Notes: generated by a model not told the origin, from the sequence alone. DNA of 64,000 bases from Deltaproteobacteria bacterium (GCA_029262295.1 JAJCZR010000065.1:1-64000), one strand, 5' to 3'; shown: positions 9,806 through 20,291, counted from the first letter of the stretch. A program made the numbers and translations.

Positions 9806-10207
9806 TTGAATATAATTATAGACACTCATATTTTGGTTTGGTCAATACTTGAATCACATAAACTCAAAAAGAGCGAAATTGAACTTTTATTGGATCAAAG
9901 AAATAATATTTTTGTAAGTATTGTTTCTCTTTGGGAAATATCCCTAAAATACTCAATTGGAAAATTAAAACTAACCAATATAAAGCCTGATGAAATACCT
10001 GATTTAACAAAAAAAATTGGATTTATGTTACTAAATCTCAGGGTAGAAGAAGCTACTGAATTTTACAAAATGGAAAATGAAAAAGTATTAGATCCTTTTG
10101 ATAAGATGTTAATGTTTCAAGCAATAAAGAACGATTTTAAATTTTTTACTAAAGATAATGAAATAAAAAAGCATCCCCCTGAAAGTCTTAAAATACTAGA
10201 GCTATAA
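9806..10207 (+). CDS. PIN domain toxin (VapC-like), TTG start
   Basis: IIDTHILVWSILES...VSIVSLWEISLKYSIGKL...DPFDKMLMFQA. Confidence 0.88.
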   Translation: MNIIIDTHILVWSILESHKLKKSEIELLLDQRNNIFVSIVSLWEISLKYSIGKLKLTNIKPDEIPDLTKKIGFMLLNLRVEEATEFYKMENEKVLDPFDKMLMFQAIKNDFKFFTKDNEIKKHPPESLKILEL

Positions 10208-10213
10208 ATCTAT

Positions 10214-11017
10214 ATGGATAAATACAGAGTAAAACCCGGAAGCAAAGTAAATCTCAAAAAATGGGATCCGGATGATAGGAGTGAATTCGATCTTAGCAAG
10301 GAAGAGAGAGATGAGGCGCTTTATCCATTAAATAGAAAACTTGAAACTCTTCAGGAACTACTTTACGCCGAGGGAAAACATAAAATCCTTATTGTATTTC
10401 AGGCAATGGATGCCGGAGGAAAAGATGGCACAATCCGTCAGGTTTTTGAAGGTGCGAACCCGCAGGGAGTAAAGGTTGCAAGTTTCAAAAAACCTACACA
10501 CAAAGAATTAAGCCACGACTATCTTTGGCGCGTTCACAAACATACTCCCGCTAATGGTGAGATAGCAATCTTTAACCGGAGCCATTATGAAGACGTTCTG
10601 GTTGTGCGCGTGGAAGACCTTGTTTCAAAGAAAGTTTGGAAAAAGAGATATGAGCATATTAATAACTTTGAAAAAATGCTTGCAGATGAAGGGACAACTA
10701 TTTTAAAGTTTTATCTAAATATAAGTAAAGATGAACAAAAAGAACGTTTCGAGGAAAGACTAGATAAAAAAGAAAAAAACTGGAAGTTCAGTTTGGGAGA
10801 TCTAGAAGTAAGAAAAAAATGGAATAATTACATGAAAGCTTATGAAGATATGCTTGAAAAAACCAGCACCAAATATGCCCCTTGGTATATTATTCCTTCC
10901 AATAGAAAATGGTATAGAAATCTTGTGATTGCCAGTATTATTATAGATAAACTTGAAAAATTAAAGATGGAATTCCCCGAACCGCAAGATGACCTGAGTG
11001 GAGTAAGAATCACATAA
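10214..11017 (+). CDS. polyphosphate kinase 2 family protein
   Basis: VFQAMDAGGKDGTIRQVFEGANPQGV, FNRSHYEDVLVVRV. Confidence 0.93.
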   Translation: MDKYRVKPGSKVNLKKWDPDDRSEFDLSKEERDEALYPLNRKLETLQELLYAEGKHKILIVFQAMDAGGKDGTIRQVFEGANPQGVKVASFKKPTHKELSHDYLWRVHKHTPANGEIAIFNRSHYEDVLVVRVEDLVSKKVWKKRYEHINNFEKMLADEGTTILKFYLNISKDEQKERFEERLDKKEKNWKFSLGDLEVRKKWNNYMKAYEDMLEKTSTKYAPWYIIPSNRKWYRNLVIASIIIDKLEKLKMEFPEPQDDLSGVRIT

Positions 11018-11024
11018 ATTAAAA

Positions 11025-11219
11025 ATGACAAACTGGATATCAGGAATTACAGGAATACTCTGGGGCGCAGGGCTTATAATATTTAGAATTTTTGAGAAAA
11101 TCTCGGAAGGCCAGCAGTTTTTTACAACTGGAAGAATAGTTGGACTTCTTCTGGGAATATTTCTTTTCTCATATGGAATTATTTTTATAAGACGGGCATT
11201 AAGACAAAGAAAAAAATAA
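11025..11219 (+). CDS. small membrane protein, hypothetical
   Basis: Two predicted TM segments; ORF between PPK2 and lipoprotein. Confidence 0.55.
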   Translation: MTNWISGITGILWGAGLIIFRIFEKISEGQQFFTTGRIVGLLLGIFLFSYGIIFIRRALRQRKK

Positions 11220-11239
11220 ATTCACGGGAGAGTGGAACA

Positions 11240-11809
11240 ATGAAAAGATTTGCAATTTTAACCGGAATGGTTTTAGCCCTGGCAGTTGCAGGATGTGCTT
11301 CAAAGGGCGCAAGCCCCAAGGCAAAACGGGAAAACATTAATCAAGAACGTCAGGAAATACTTAATACTCTTTATAAAGAAGAACCTCAAGCTAGAAAACA
11401 AATAGCTACTGCCCCGGGCTACGGAGTATTTAGTAATATCAATGTAAATATCATATTTGCCAGCTTTGGTGGGGGCTATGGAGTTGTAAGGGATAACACA
11501 TCCGGCCTTGATACTTATATGAGGGTTGGGGAAGCAGGAATTGGGATTGGTGCCGGAGCAAAGGACTACCGTCTTATCTTTGTATTCCATAATGAGTGGG
11601 CATTAAAAAGATTTATTGATAAAGGCTGGAACTTTGGGGCACAGGCCGATGCTGCAGCAAAATCAAGTGATAAAGGTGGTGCAGCAGGTGGCGAGGATTC
11701 GTTTTATAACAACGTTACTGTATATGAAATCACAGAAACGGGACTGGCTCTACAGGCAACATTGAAAGGGATGAAATTTTGGAAAGATAATTCCCTTAAT
11801 TACAACTAA
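11240..11809 (+). CDS. SYLF/YSC84-like domain lipoprotein
   Basis: Lipobox AVAGCASKG; GYGVFSNINVN...FGGGYGVVRD...GEAGIGIGAGAKDYRLIFVF. Confidence 0.7.
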   Translation: MKRFAILTGMVLALAVAGCASKGASPKAKRENINQERQEILNTLYKEEPQARKQIATAPGYGVFSNINVNIIFASFGGGYGVVRDNTSGLDTYMRVGEAGIGIGAGAKDYRLIFVFHNEWALKRFIDKGWNFGAQADAAAKSSDKGGAAGGEDSFYNNVTVYEITETGLALQATLKGMKFWKDNSLNYN

Positions 11810-11878
11810 TTGTTAATAAATAATTTTGCTGGATAAAACCTGCAATTTATTATACAATGAGAATAGGAGGTAATTATT

Positions 11879-12058
11879 ATGAAAGTAAACTGGGATAGCG
11901 AAACATGTATACATGCAGGGGAGTGCGTAGGTAACTCACCAAATGTATTTAAAATAGTGAATGATGAGTTTGTTATTGATGAGTCTGGTGCATCCGATGA
12001 GGAAATCAGGGCAACTGTTGCAAAATGCCCCTCTGGTGCATTAACCATTTCAGAATAA
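11879..12058 (+). CDS. short divergent 4Fe-4S ferredoxin (59 aa), absent from ORF track
   Basis: Own translation MKVNWDSETCIHAGECVGNSPNVFKIVNDEFVIDESGASDEEIRATVAKCPSGALTISE*; AGGAGG SD upstream; CxxxxxC...CPxGAL motif. Confidence 0.85.
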   Translation: MKVNWDSETCIHAGECVGNSPNVFKIVNDEFVIDESGASDEEIRATVAKCPSGALTISE

Positions 12059-12204
12059 GAGATTTATTCTGGTATTGCTTGGAAAATAAACTTTTAAATC
12101 TTTAGATGTTTTTTATTTAAAATCCAAATTATCAATAGGTTTATACTTAATAAATCTTTTTTCTGCATTTTAATTACAATCTATTAAAGAATTATTGCTT
12201 TTTC

Positions 12205-12235
12205 TATACACATGATTTAAATTGTTATGTGTATA
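12205..12235. promoter_or_regulatory. perfect 9-bp inverted repeat TATACACAT-N13-ATGTGTATA, candidate VapB operator
   Basis: Arms at 12205-12213 and 12227-12235, read directly; 17 bp before vapB ATG. Confidence 0.6.
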
Positions 12236-12251
12236 AAGCAAAGAGGGAAAA

Positions 12252-12452
12252 ATGATTAGAACCAATATTGTTATTGATGAAGATTTAATTGAAAAAGGTT
12301 TAAACTTAACCGGGTTGAAGACACGTAGGGAATTGGTAGACTTTGCATTAAGAGAACTGTTGAGAAAAGAACGGCAGACAAAAATCTTGGAACTCGAAGG
12401 AAAAATAAACTGGGAAGGTAACTTAGCTAAGCTCAGAAAAAATAGGGCTTAA
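12252..12452 (+). CDS. vapB: VapB-type antitoxin
   Basis: MIRTNIVIDEDLIEKGLNLTGLKTRRELVDFALRELLRK ribbon-helix-helix pattern. Confidence 0.9.
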   Translation: MIRTNIVIDEDLIEKGLNLTGLKTRRELVDFALRELLRKERQTKILELEGKINWEGNLAKLRKNRA

Positions 12453-12453
12453 A

Positions 12454-12852
12454 ATGATCCTGGTAGATACAACTGTTTGGATCGACTTTTTTAAAGGCAA
12501 TTTAACAAAGCAGGTAAAGTACCTCAAAAAATTTGTTGAAGAAAAAGAAGATTTAGCAATTTGCGGCATTATCCTCACAGAAATACTTCAGGGAATAAGA
12601 TCTGAAGATCAATATAAAAAAGTAAAAAACTATTTTGAACCATTAGTTCTACTTGAGATTGGTTATGAAGAATATATTCAGGCAGCAAACATTTTCAGAG
12701 TAACAAGATCAAAAGGTTATACCGTAAGAAATACTATTGATTGTATAATCGCAGCCACAGCCATCACAAACGCAACAAAATTGCTTCATAGTGATAAAGA
12801 TTTCAAGGTAATTGATAAATTTACAGAATTAGAAGTAATAGAGAATTTTTGA
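12454..12852 (+). CDS. vapC: VapC-type PIN domain toxin
   Basis: MILVDTTVWIDFFKG...GIILTEILQGI...TIDCIIAATAI. Confidence 0.92.
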   Translation: MILVDTTVWIDFFKGNLTKQVKYLKKFVEEKEDLAICGIILTEILQGIRSEDQYKKVKNYFEPLVLLEIGYEEYIQAANIFRVTRSKGYTVRNTIDCIIAATAITNATKLLHSDKDFKVIDKFTELEVIENF

Positions 12853-12871
12853 TACACTGAGAATTAAGACA

Positions 12872-13084
12872 TTAAAAACTTTTGAGACTATCGCTAAAAA
12901 CTCCGTCTTTATCAATTCTGTCATTATAAGATGAAATGGCTTTACTATTTGCTTCAAACCATTTTTGTTCTTTCTCTACCTTAATTTCTTGAACCAGAGC
13001 TCTTTTAGTGGTTATGGAATATTGGTCTTTAATTCTTTGGTCATTTTCAATAAATTGCTGTTCACAATTAATCTGATTGGGGTT
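12872..13084 (-). pseudogene. remnant of CcdA-type antitoxin, no start codon and no adjacent ccdB
   Basis: Reverse-strand open frame NPNQINCEQQFIENDQRIKDQYSITTKRALVQEIKVEKEQKWFEANSKAISSYNDRIDKDGVFSDSLKSF*; C-terminus resembles CcdA (W..N..AI..YN..i...GvFSD.L.SF). Confidence 0.65.
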
Positions 13085-13228
13085 TTAAAATTATGATTAT
13101 AGATATTTTAGACCGATTTCTTACAAAGAGTATTTATAAAGACAAGATATTCCTAATTATTAACAAAGATGAATATAAAAGCTTTACTTGTTTGACTAAT
13201 AAAGATTTCCATTTAATCTCATAGCCTT

Positions 13229-14434
13229 ATGAAATATGTGCTTTTACAGGGTGATGGGATGCCCGATCACAAACTACCTGAACTTGATAATAAAACCCCT
13301 TTGGAAGTTGCAAACACGCCGAATCTCGACTTTATTGCTAAAAGTGCTGAGAAATTTGGGATGGTAAAAACAATTCCCGATCCACTTCCTCCAGGAAGTG
13401 ATGTGGGGAACCTTACCGTCTTAGGATACGACCCGATGGTTTACTACACAGGCAGATCTCCACTTGAAGCTGCAAGTATTGGTGTTGAGCTTTCGCCTTC
13501 AGATGTAACTCTCAGATGCAATCTTGTAACCCTTAAAGATCAAGACGGTCAAACTATTATGGAAGACTACAGTGCTGGACATATAAGCACTTCTGAATCC
13601 ACTCAAATTATCAATGATTTAAAGAAAGAGCTTGAAGAAGAAGGCTTTATCTTTCACCCCGGAATCAGCTACAGACATCTTCTAGTTTGGGAAAATGGTA
13701 ATTATGAGATAAATACAACACCCCCACATGACATTTCAGATAAACCAATTGATTCATATTTACCAAATGGGAAAGGGACTACTAAGCTAAATGAATTCAT
13801 TAGTAGATCGCGCGTGTTTCTAAAAGATCATCCGGTAAACAAGAAAAGGGTTGCAAACGGAGATAATCCGGCAAACAGTATATGGCTCTGGGGGCAGGGG
13901 ACTAAACCTACGATGCCAAGTTTTGAAGATCTTTACGGAGTAACAGGTTCTATCATTTCAGCAGTAGATTTAGTGAAAGGAATTGGAAAATTTGCCAAGA
14001 TGAAAGTAATTGATGTTCCGGGTGCCACAGGTTATCTCGATACAAACTACAAAGGTAAGGTCGATTATGCGCTTGAGTCCCTGAATGAAGTTGATCTTAC
14101 AATGATCCATATTGAGGCAACTGATGAAACAGGTCATGTTGGAATAGCAGAACTCAAAATTCAGGCAATTGAAGATTTTGATAATAAGGTCGTAGGCCCC
14201 GTGTTGGAAGGAATTAAAAAGTTTGATGAATACAGAATACTTGTAATGTCAGACCACCCTACTCCTATTGATTTAAGAACCCATGTTAATGAACCAGTTC
14301 CTTTTGCAATTCTTGATTCAAAGGATCTATCAGAAAAAAACAGTTCTTTTGTTTACACTGAAGGCTCCGCAGACAGTTCTGGCATATATATTCATGACGG
14401 CTGGAAACTGCTTGGCATGCTTTTAGATAAATAA
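13229..14434 (+). CDS. apgM: 2,3-bisphosphoglycerate-independent phosphoglycerate mutase, archaeal type
   Basis: LLQGDGMPDHKLPELDNKTPLEVANTPNLDFIAK; PLPPGSDVGNLTVLGYDP; HIEATDETGH. Confidence 0.92.
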   Translation: MKYVLLQGDGMPDHKLPELDNKTPLEVANTPNLDFIAKSAEKFGMVKTIPDPLPPGSDVGNLTVLGYDPMVYYTGRSPLEAASIGVELSPSDVTLRCNLVTLKDQDGQTIMEDYSAGHISTSESTQIINDLKKELEEEGFIFHPGISYRHLLVWENGNYEINTTPPHDISDKPIDSYLPNGKGTTKLNEFISRSRVFLKDHPVNKKRVANGDNPANSIWLWGQGTKPTMPSFEDLYGVTGSIISAVDLVKGIGKFAKMKVIDVPGATGYLDTNYKGKVDYALESLNEVDLTMIHIEATDETGHVGIAELKIQAIEDFDNKVVGPVLEGIKKFDEYRILVMSDHPTPIDLRTHVNEPVPFAILDSKDLSEKNSSFVYTEGSADSSGIYIHDGWKLLGMLLDK

Positions 14435-14436
14435 TT

Positions 14437-15483
14437 TCAGAACATCTCGAGCTGGTTTTCCACAGGCTTTCTAAACTGAGAACAGTCAAATTTAAAACTG
14501 TTTCCCAATATACCTGCTTTTTTACAGGATAGATTAAACAAATCTTTTACCTGCTCAGCAAAGATACCATCACCTTTCATACGGTTAAAAAACTTAGTTG
14601 AATTAAGTTTTCCATCCCTTACAGATTCTATTCTGTGAATTATTTTGTTTTTTCTATCTGGATAGTGATTATCAATCCAATCTGAAAAAAGCTCTTTCAC
14701 ACCATAAGGAAGCCTGAGCATTACATATCCGGCACCACTTGCTCCGGCATTCACAGATTCCTTTATAATTTTGGGTATTTCATGATCTGTGAGCCCGGGA
14801 ATTACAGGAGCAATTAAAACCATTACAGGTATGCCATTTTCTGTTAGCTTCTCAATCGCTTTTAACCTATATGAAGGTTGAGAAGCCCTGGGTTCCATCT
14901 TTCTTGCAAGCTTTGGATCCAGGGTTGTTATAGAGATGGCAACATGCATTCCGCCAAACTCAAAGAGTTCTTTTAAAACATCTATATCTCTTGTAATTAA
15001 ATAATTTTTGGTAACTATTCCTGCGGGATTTTTAAACTCTGCTAAGACTTTCAAACATTCTCTTGTGATCCTAAAATGTTTTTCACAAGGCTGATAACAG
15101 TCAGTCACGCCACTCATTGTAATTGGTTTTGGCACCCATTTTTTTGCTGAAAGTTCTTTTCTTAATAATAAAGGAGCGTCTTCTTTTACAAATATCTTTG
15201 TCTCAAAATCAAGACCGGCAGATAAACCCAAATATTCATGGTTTGGCCTTGCATAACAATAAATACAGCCATGTTCACAACCTCTATAGGGATTTATACT
15301 TGCTTCAAAAGGAATATCAGGGCTGTTATTGTGTGTGATTATCTTTTTAGTTTTATCTTTATAAAAAACTGTCTTTGGTCTGTCCAGATTTCCAATCTCT
15401 TCTTCGGATGGAATAAAATCAATCTTTTCAAATCTGTTGGCAGGATTTTCTCCCGTCCCTCTTCCCTTTATTTTTAGAGCCAT
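14437..15483 (-). CDS. radical SAM protein (SplB-like / PA0069 family)
   Basis: INPYRGCEHGCIYCYARPNHEYLGLSAGLDFETKIFVK. Confidence 0.9.
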   Translation of the reverse strand: MALKIKGRGTGENPANRFEKIDFIPSEEEIGNLDRPKTVFYKDKTKKIITHNNSPDIPFEASINPYRGCEHGCIYCYARPNHEYLGLSAGLDFETKIFVKEDAPLLLRKELSAKKWVPKPITMSGVTDCYQPCEKHFRITRECLKVLAEFKNPAGIVTKNYLITRDIDVLKELFEFGGMHVAISITTLDPKLARKMEPRASQPSYRLKAIEKLTENGIPVMVLIAPVIPGLTDHEIPKIIKESVNAGASGAGYVMLRLPYGVKELFSDWIDNHYPDRKNKIIHRIESVRDGKLNSTKFFNRMKGDGIFAEQVKDLFNLSCKKAGILGNSFKFDCSQFRKPVENQLEMF

Positions 15484-15560
15484 AATCTGTTTATAAAATA
15501 AAAAAGGCCATTTGGCAATACAACCAAACAGCCTTTTAGATTAACTACTTTAAACTTATA

Positions 15561-17981
15561 TTAATTTATATTTTCAGGTGCTGATTCGCCTCCCAGAAAA
15601 TCAGGTTTACCGTGAGGTACCACAAAATTTCTGATAACCGGTTCATCTGAAACAATAACTTCGCCCAATACCTCGTCCATGTGTTCAACAACCTTGATCT
15701 CAACTTCATCTTTAATATTTTGAGGTATATCTTTTAAGTCCTTTTCATTATCCTTTGGAATAAGAATCTTTTTAACTCTTCCTCTGTGGGCAGCTAAAAT
15801 CTTTTCTTTAAGCCCACCAATCTGAAGTACTCTTCCTCGAAGTGTAATTTCACCTGTCATAGCAAGCTCTCTATCAATTGGTTTTCTGATAAGTGCACTC
15901 ACAATTGCACTTGCAATTGCAATACCAGCGCTTGGCCCATCTTTGGGGGTTGCACCTTCAGGAACGTGAATATGAATGTCCACATTTTGGTAAAAATATC
16001 TCTCTAAACCAAGATGCTGAGCCCTACTTCTTACATAGCTCATAGCTGCTCTTGTTGATTCCTGCATAACTTCACCAAGCTTACCTGTGACAGTGAAGTT
16101 TCCTTTTCCAGGCACAATAGATACCTCAATTGTTAGAAGCTCACCACCAACCTCAGTCCATGCAAGACCTGTGGCAGCACCGATTTGATCGGTTTCTTCA
16201 ATCTCACCATGCTTATACTTGGGTATATCAAGGTATTTTTGAAGATTTTTTGCTGTAATGCTTATATTATGGTCTCTTCCATGCTCAACAACTTCCCTTG
16301 CAATTTTTCTGCAAAGAGATGCAAGCTCTCTCTCAAGCGTTCTGACACCACTTTCTTTTGTGTACCTGCGAATAAGAGTTAGAAGACCATTATCTGTAAT
16401 ATTCATGTTTTCTTCTTTTAGGCCGTGATTCTCAAGCTGCCTTTCCATAAGAAACTTTTTTGCTATTTGAAGCTTTTCATTCTCTGTGTACCCGGGAACT
16501 CTTATAATTTCCATTCTGTCCTGAAGTGCCCATGGGATTGTGTGAAGAACATTAGCTGTAGTAATAAAAAGCACATTTGAAAGATCGTAATCGGCTTCAA
16601 TAAAATGATCGTTAAATGTGCTATTCTGTTCTGGATCAAGCGCTTCAAGAAGTGCAGAAGATGGATCACCTCTGAAATCTGAACCAATTTTATCTATCTC
16701 ATCAAGAAGAAACACTGGATTTTTTGTGCCTGCTTTTCTCATTCCCTGAATAATTTTTCCGGGAAGGGCTCCAATATAGGTTCTTCTGTGTCCCCTGATT
16801 TCAGCTTCATCTCTAATACCACCAAGAGAAATCCTTACAAACTTTCTTCCCATTGCCCTTGCTATGGATTTTGCAAGTGAAGTCTTACCCACTCCGGGAG
16901 GCCCTACAAAGCAAAGTATTGGCCCTTTCAACTTCTCTGTGAGCACTCTTACAGCAAGATATTCAAGGATCCTTTCCTTCGGTTTATCAAGACCATAGTG
17001 ATCTTCATTTAGTATCTTTGAAGCTGCATCAATATCGAGCGTGTCTTCTGTAAATTCGTTTGCCCACGGAATCTCTAAAAGCCAGTCTATATAATTTCTC
17101 ACGACTGTAGCTTCTGCAGACATTGAAGACATCATCTTTAGTTTTTTGATCTCCCTTTTTATTCGTTGTTCAACTTCTTCGGGAAGACCTTTATCTTTTA
17201 TCTTTTCTTCAAATTCATCAATCTCACTTTTCAGATCGTCTTTTTCACCAAGCTCTTTTTGGATGGCTTTCATCTGCTCTGTGAGATAATACTCCCTTTG
17301 GGCCTTTTCCATCTGTTTTTTAACTCTTTTCCCAATTCTCTTTTCAATCTGAAGAATCTCCACTTCCGACTGCATTTTTTCGTAAAGTTTTTCTAGCCTT
17401 TCGAGTGGATCCAGCACTTGCAAAACTTCCTGCTTGTCTGGCAATTTCATATTAAGATGCGAAGCCACTGTGTCAGCAAGCCTGCCTGCATCATCAATAG
17501 ACATTATTGTGGCAAGTGTTTCTGAAGGGATTTTCTTATTGAGTTTTACATAACCTTCAAAAGCTTTAACAATAGATCTCATGAGTGCTTCAGCTTCAAC
17601 ACCTTCTTTAGACTCTTCTGAAACTTCTTGTACCTGAACTACAAAAAAGCTTTTTCCTGAAATAAATTTTGAAATTTTTCCCCTTTTCTTTCCTTCTACA
17701 AGCACTTTTACTGTGCCATCAGGAAGTCTTAGCATCTGTACAATAGAACCAATTGTTCCAAGTTCATAAATATCTTTTTCTTTAGGTTCATTTACTTTTG
17801 CTTCTTTTTGCGCAGAAAGAAAAATCTCTTTGCTGCCTTTCATTGCTTCTTCAAGTGCTTTGATTGATTTGTCGCGCCCTACGAAAAGAGGGGCAACCAT
17901 ATGTGGATAGATAACTACATCCCTGAGTGGCAAAAGGGGAATTTCTTTTTCCGAGCTGACATTATCGATAATACTTGTCAT
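15561..17981 (-). CDS. lon: ATP-dependent protease Lon
   Basis: [59 protein letters not shown] catalytic Ser. Confidence 0.98.
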   Translation of the reverse strand: MTSIIDNVSSEKEIPLLPLRDVVIYPHMVAPLFVGRDKSIKALEEAMKGSKEIFLSAQKEAKVNEPKEKDIYELGTIGSIVQMLRLPDGTVKVLVEGKKRGKISKFISGKSFFVVQVQEVSEESKEGVEAEALMRSIVKAFEGYVKLNKKIPSETLATIMSIDDAGRLADTVASHLNMKLPDKQEVLQVLDPLERLEKLYEKMQSEVEILQIEKRIGKRVKKQMEKAQREYYLTEQMKAIQKELGEKDDLKSEIDEFEEKIKDKGLPEEVEQRIKREIKKLKMMSSMSAEATVVRNYIDWLLEIPWANEFTEDTLDIDAASKILNEDHYGLDKPKERILEYLAVRVLTEKLKGPILCFVGPPGVGKTSLAKSIARAMGRKFVRISLGGIRDEAEIRGHRRTYIGALPGKIIQGMRKAGTKNPVFLLDEIDKIGSDFRGDPSSALLEALDPEQNSTFNDHFIEADYDLSNVLFITTANVLHTIPWALQDRMEIIRVPGYTENEKLQIAKKFLMERQLENHGLKEENMNITDNGLLTLIRRYTKESGVRTLERELASLCRKIAREVVEHGRDHNISITAKNLQKYLDIPKYKHGEIEETDQIGAATGLAWTEVGGELLTIEVSIVPGKGNFTVTGKLGEVMQESTRAAMSYVRSRAQHLGLERYFYQNVDIHIHVPEGATPKDGPSAGIAIASAIVSALIRKPIDRELAMTGEITLRGRVLQIGGLKEKILAAHRGRVKKILIPKDNEKDLKDIPQNIKDEVEIKVVEHMDEVLGEVIVSDEPVIRNFVVPHGKPDFLGGESAPENIN

Positions 17982-18219
17982 TTAGGCATCTCCTTTTCTA
18001 ACGTATTCTGAGTTAATATCATAATAAGATGTTAATGAAAATCTCCAGATTCAAAAATCAAAGATCAATAAATCATAAAAAATGTCTATATCTATATATA
18101 ATGTTGATTTAACTATTTTCAATACTTTTTGTTAATATACTATTAATTATAACATAAAGTTGGTCTTTCTTTTCCGTAACAGGATAAAAATAGCAATATT
18201 AATGTTTGTTAAACCTAGT

Positions 18220-18234
18220 TGGTAATTATTACCA
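18220..18234. promoter_or_regulatory. 7-1-7 palindrome TGGTAATTATTACCA, candidate Fur/PerR-family operator
   Basis: Perfect inverted repeat read directly; partial second copy TGGTAATTACTTGAA at 18237-18251. Confidence 0.55.
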
Positions 18235-18246
18235 TGTGGTAATTAC

Positions 18247-18274
18247 TTGAATTTAGATAAGCTAAGTATATAAT
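18247..18274 (+). promoter_or_regulatory. sigma70-type promoter TTGAAT-N16-TATAAT for ferritin
   Basis: Hexamers read directly; AAGGAGG RBS at about 18291. Confidence 0.6.
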
Positions 18275-18304
18275 AAAATATAATTTTCAGAAGGAGGAAT
18301 TAAA

Positions 18305-18808
18305 ATGATAGTTAGCGATATACAAGATGCGATAAACACACAAATAAAAAATGAATATTACTCTTCATACCTATATCTTTCGATGGCGGCTTACTGCGAA
18401 ACAAAGAACTACCCAGGTTTTGCAAGCTGGCTTAGAAACCAAAGCGATGAAGAACTTGACCATGCAATGAGGCTTTATGACTATATTCTGGATAGAGACG
18501 GAAAAGTGATCCTGGAAGCAATAGATCAACCACCTTCTGAGTTTGGAACCCTTGAAGAGATGTTTGAAGAAGTGCTGGAACATGAAAAAGAGGTTAGCAG
18601 CATGATAAATAATCTTTATGAACTGGCATTAAGCCATAATGATCATGCAACTTCTGTAGAACTTCAATGGTTTATTCAGGAGCAGGTAGAAGAAGAGAAA
18701 ACAGCTTCTGATCTTGTTGAACAGATAAAACAGGCTGATGGCAACAAAGCTGCACTTTTGATGTTGGATAGGGAAGTTAATGGCGGTGCCACTGAAACTA
18801 GTGAATAA
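18305..18808 (+). CDS. ftnA: ferritin
   Basis: INTQIKNEYYSSYLYLSMAAYCETKNYPGFASWLRNQSDEELDHAMRLYDYI; EWF..EQVEEE pattern. Confidence 0.96.
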   Translation: MIVSDIQDAINTQIKNEYYSSYLYLSMAAYCETKNYPGFASWLRNQSDEELDHAMRLYDYILDRDGKVILEAIDQPPSEFGTLEEMFEEVLEHEKEVSSMINNLYELALSHNDHATSVELQWFIQEQVEEEKTASDLVEQIKQADGNKAALLMLDREVNGGATETSE

Positions 18809-18815
18809 TTCTTAT

Positions 18816-18844
18816 GCCTGCAAGCTAATTTTTAGTTTGCAGGC
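18816..18844 (+). terminator. 13-bp hairpin with TTT loop after ferritin
   Basis: GCCTGCAAGCTAA-TTT-TTAGTTTGCAGGC (one G-T pair); no strong U-tract follows. Confidence 0.55.
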
Positions 18845-18983
18845 AACCTAAAATTGTCCCAAACTAGAATCCAAAAGTACAAATAAACCATCCTAAAAAT
18901 ATTAATTCTGAATTAAATCTTTTGTTTTTATCAAACTTTTTCACTAAACTTGTATGTTATAATTTTCAAAGTTGAGGAGATAA

Positions 18984-20291
18984 ATGTCTTTAGTTACAGA
19001 AAAAATCAGTAATACCAGTTTAAAAAATGGTGATCTATCCAGAGAGAACCTGGCGTTAAATTACAAGCGTGTGAGGGATTTCTCTCACCATCTTGCCTCT
19101 CCATTAACAACGGAAGACTATGTGATTCAGTCTATGCCGGATGTAAGTCCTACAAAATGGCACCTTGCCCACACAAGCTGGTTTTTTGAAGAATTTGTGC
19201 TTTCCAAATTATATAAAGACTATCAATCTATAAATCCAAAATATAAATTTCTTTTTAATTCTTATTATGTGCAGGTTGGTGAACGCCACTGCCGCCCGAA
19301 AAGAGGGCTCATATCCAGGCCTACTGTAGATGAAATATATGAGTACAGGGAATTTGTTAATAAAAACATGGAAAAGCTTTTCAACAATGTTGACGATAAA
19401 GACTTCTCTCGGATTGCAGCAGTAATACAGATTGGTATTCACCATGAGCAGCAACATCAAGAACTTGTATTAACCGACATTAAACATATTTTTTCTGAAA
19501 ACCCTCTTGATCCTGTTTATTCAAAGAGGCCCGATTCTAATAGTGATGTAACTACTGGCAATCTCAAATGGATTAAATTTGAAGAAGGTATTTATAACAT
19601 AGGTAATAATGGGAGCTCATTTGGTTATGACAATGAATTTCCAGAGCATAAATCACTTGTGCAGGGATTTTATCTAGCCTCAAGATTAGTGACCAATGGA
19701 GAATACTTGGAATTTATTAATGATGGCGGATACCAAAAAACTGAACTTTGGCTTTCAGATGGCTGGAGCACTGTGTCATCAAATGGCTGGCGTGCACCTC
19801 TTTATTGGGATGATACACAAGGAGAATGGTGGCAGTTTACCCTTAATGGATTTAAAAAAGTGAATCCTGATGAACCAGTTTCGCACATAAGTTTTTATGA
19901 AGCTGAAGCTTTTGCAAGATGGTCAGGGGCAAGGCTTCCGAGCGAGTTTGAGTGGGAAGTTGCTTCAAAGGGGCTTCCGATTGATGGCAACTTTGTAGAA
20001 AAAGGTCATTTTAATCCGGTTGCAACAGATAGTAATGAAAAAAACTTACAGCAGATGTATGGTGACGTTTGGGAATGGACAAGAAGCCCATACTCTCCTT
20101 ATCCGGGATATAAAACACTTCCCGGGGCCCTTGGGGAATACAACGGTAAATTCATGTGCAACCAAATGGTGTTAAGGGGCGGTTCATGTGCAACATCCGA
20201 AACCCATATTAGAAATACTTACAGAAATTTCTTTCCACCTGAATCAAGATGGCAATTTATGGGACTAAGGCTGGCTAAAGATGAAAACTAA
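18984..20291 (+). CDS. egtB: ergothioneine biosynthesis protein EgtB
   Basis: DinB-type HLAHTSWFFEEF, GIHHEQQHQELVLTDI; FGE-sulfatase domain VTNGEYLEFI..GGY, ARLPSEFEWE. Confidence 0.94.
   Translation: MSLVTEKISNTSLKNGDLSRENLALNYKRVRDFSHHLASPLTTEDYVIQSMPDVSPTKWHLAHTSWFFEEFVLSKLYKDYQSINPKYKFLFNSYYVQVGERHCRPKRGLISRPTVDEIYEYREFVNKNMEKLFNNVDDKDFSRIAAVIQIGIHHEQQHQELVLTDIKHIFSENPLDPVYSKRPDSNSDVTTGNLKWIKFEEGIYNIGNNGSSFGYDNEFPEHKSLVQGFYLASRLVTNGEYLEFINDGGYQKTELWLSDGWSTVSSNGWRAPLYWDDTQGEWWQFTLNGFKKVNPDEPVSHISFYEAEAFARWSGARLPSEFEWEVASKGLPIDGNFVEKGHFNPVATDSNEKNLQQMYGDVWEWTRSPYSPYPGYKTLPGALGEYNGKFMCNQMVLRGGSCATSETHIRNTYRNFFPPESRWQFMGLRLAKDEN

Noticed and set aside
11806-12048. 80-aa minus-strand ORF
   Set aside because: Antisense to the ferredoxin ORF at 11879-12058, which has an SD site and a convincing motif.
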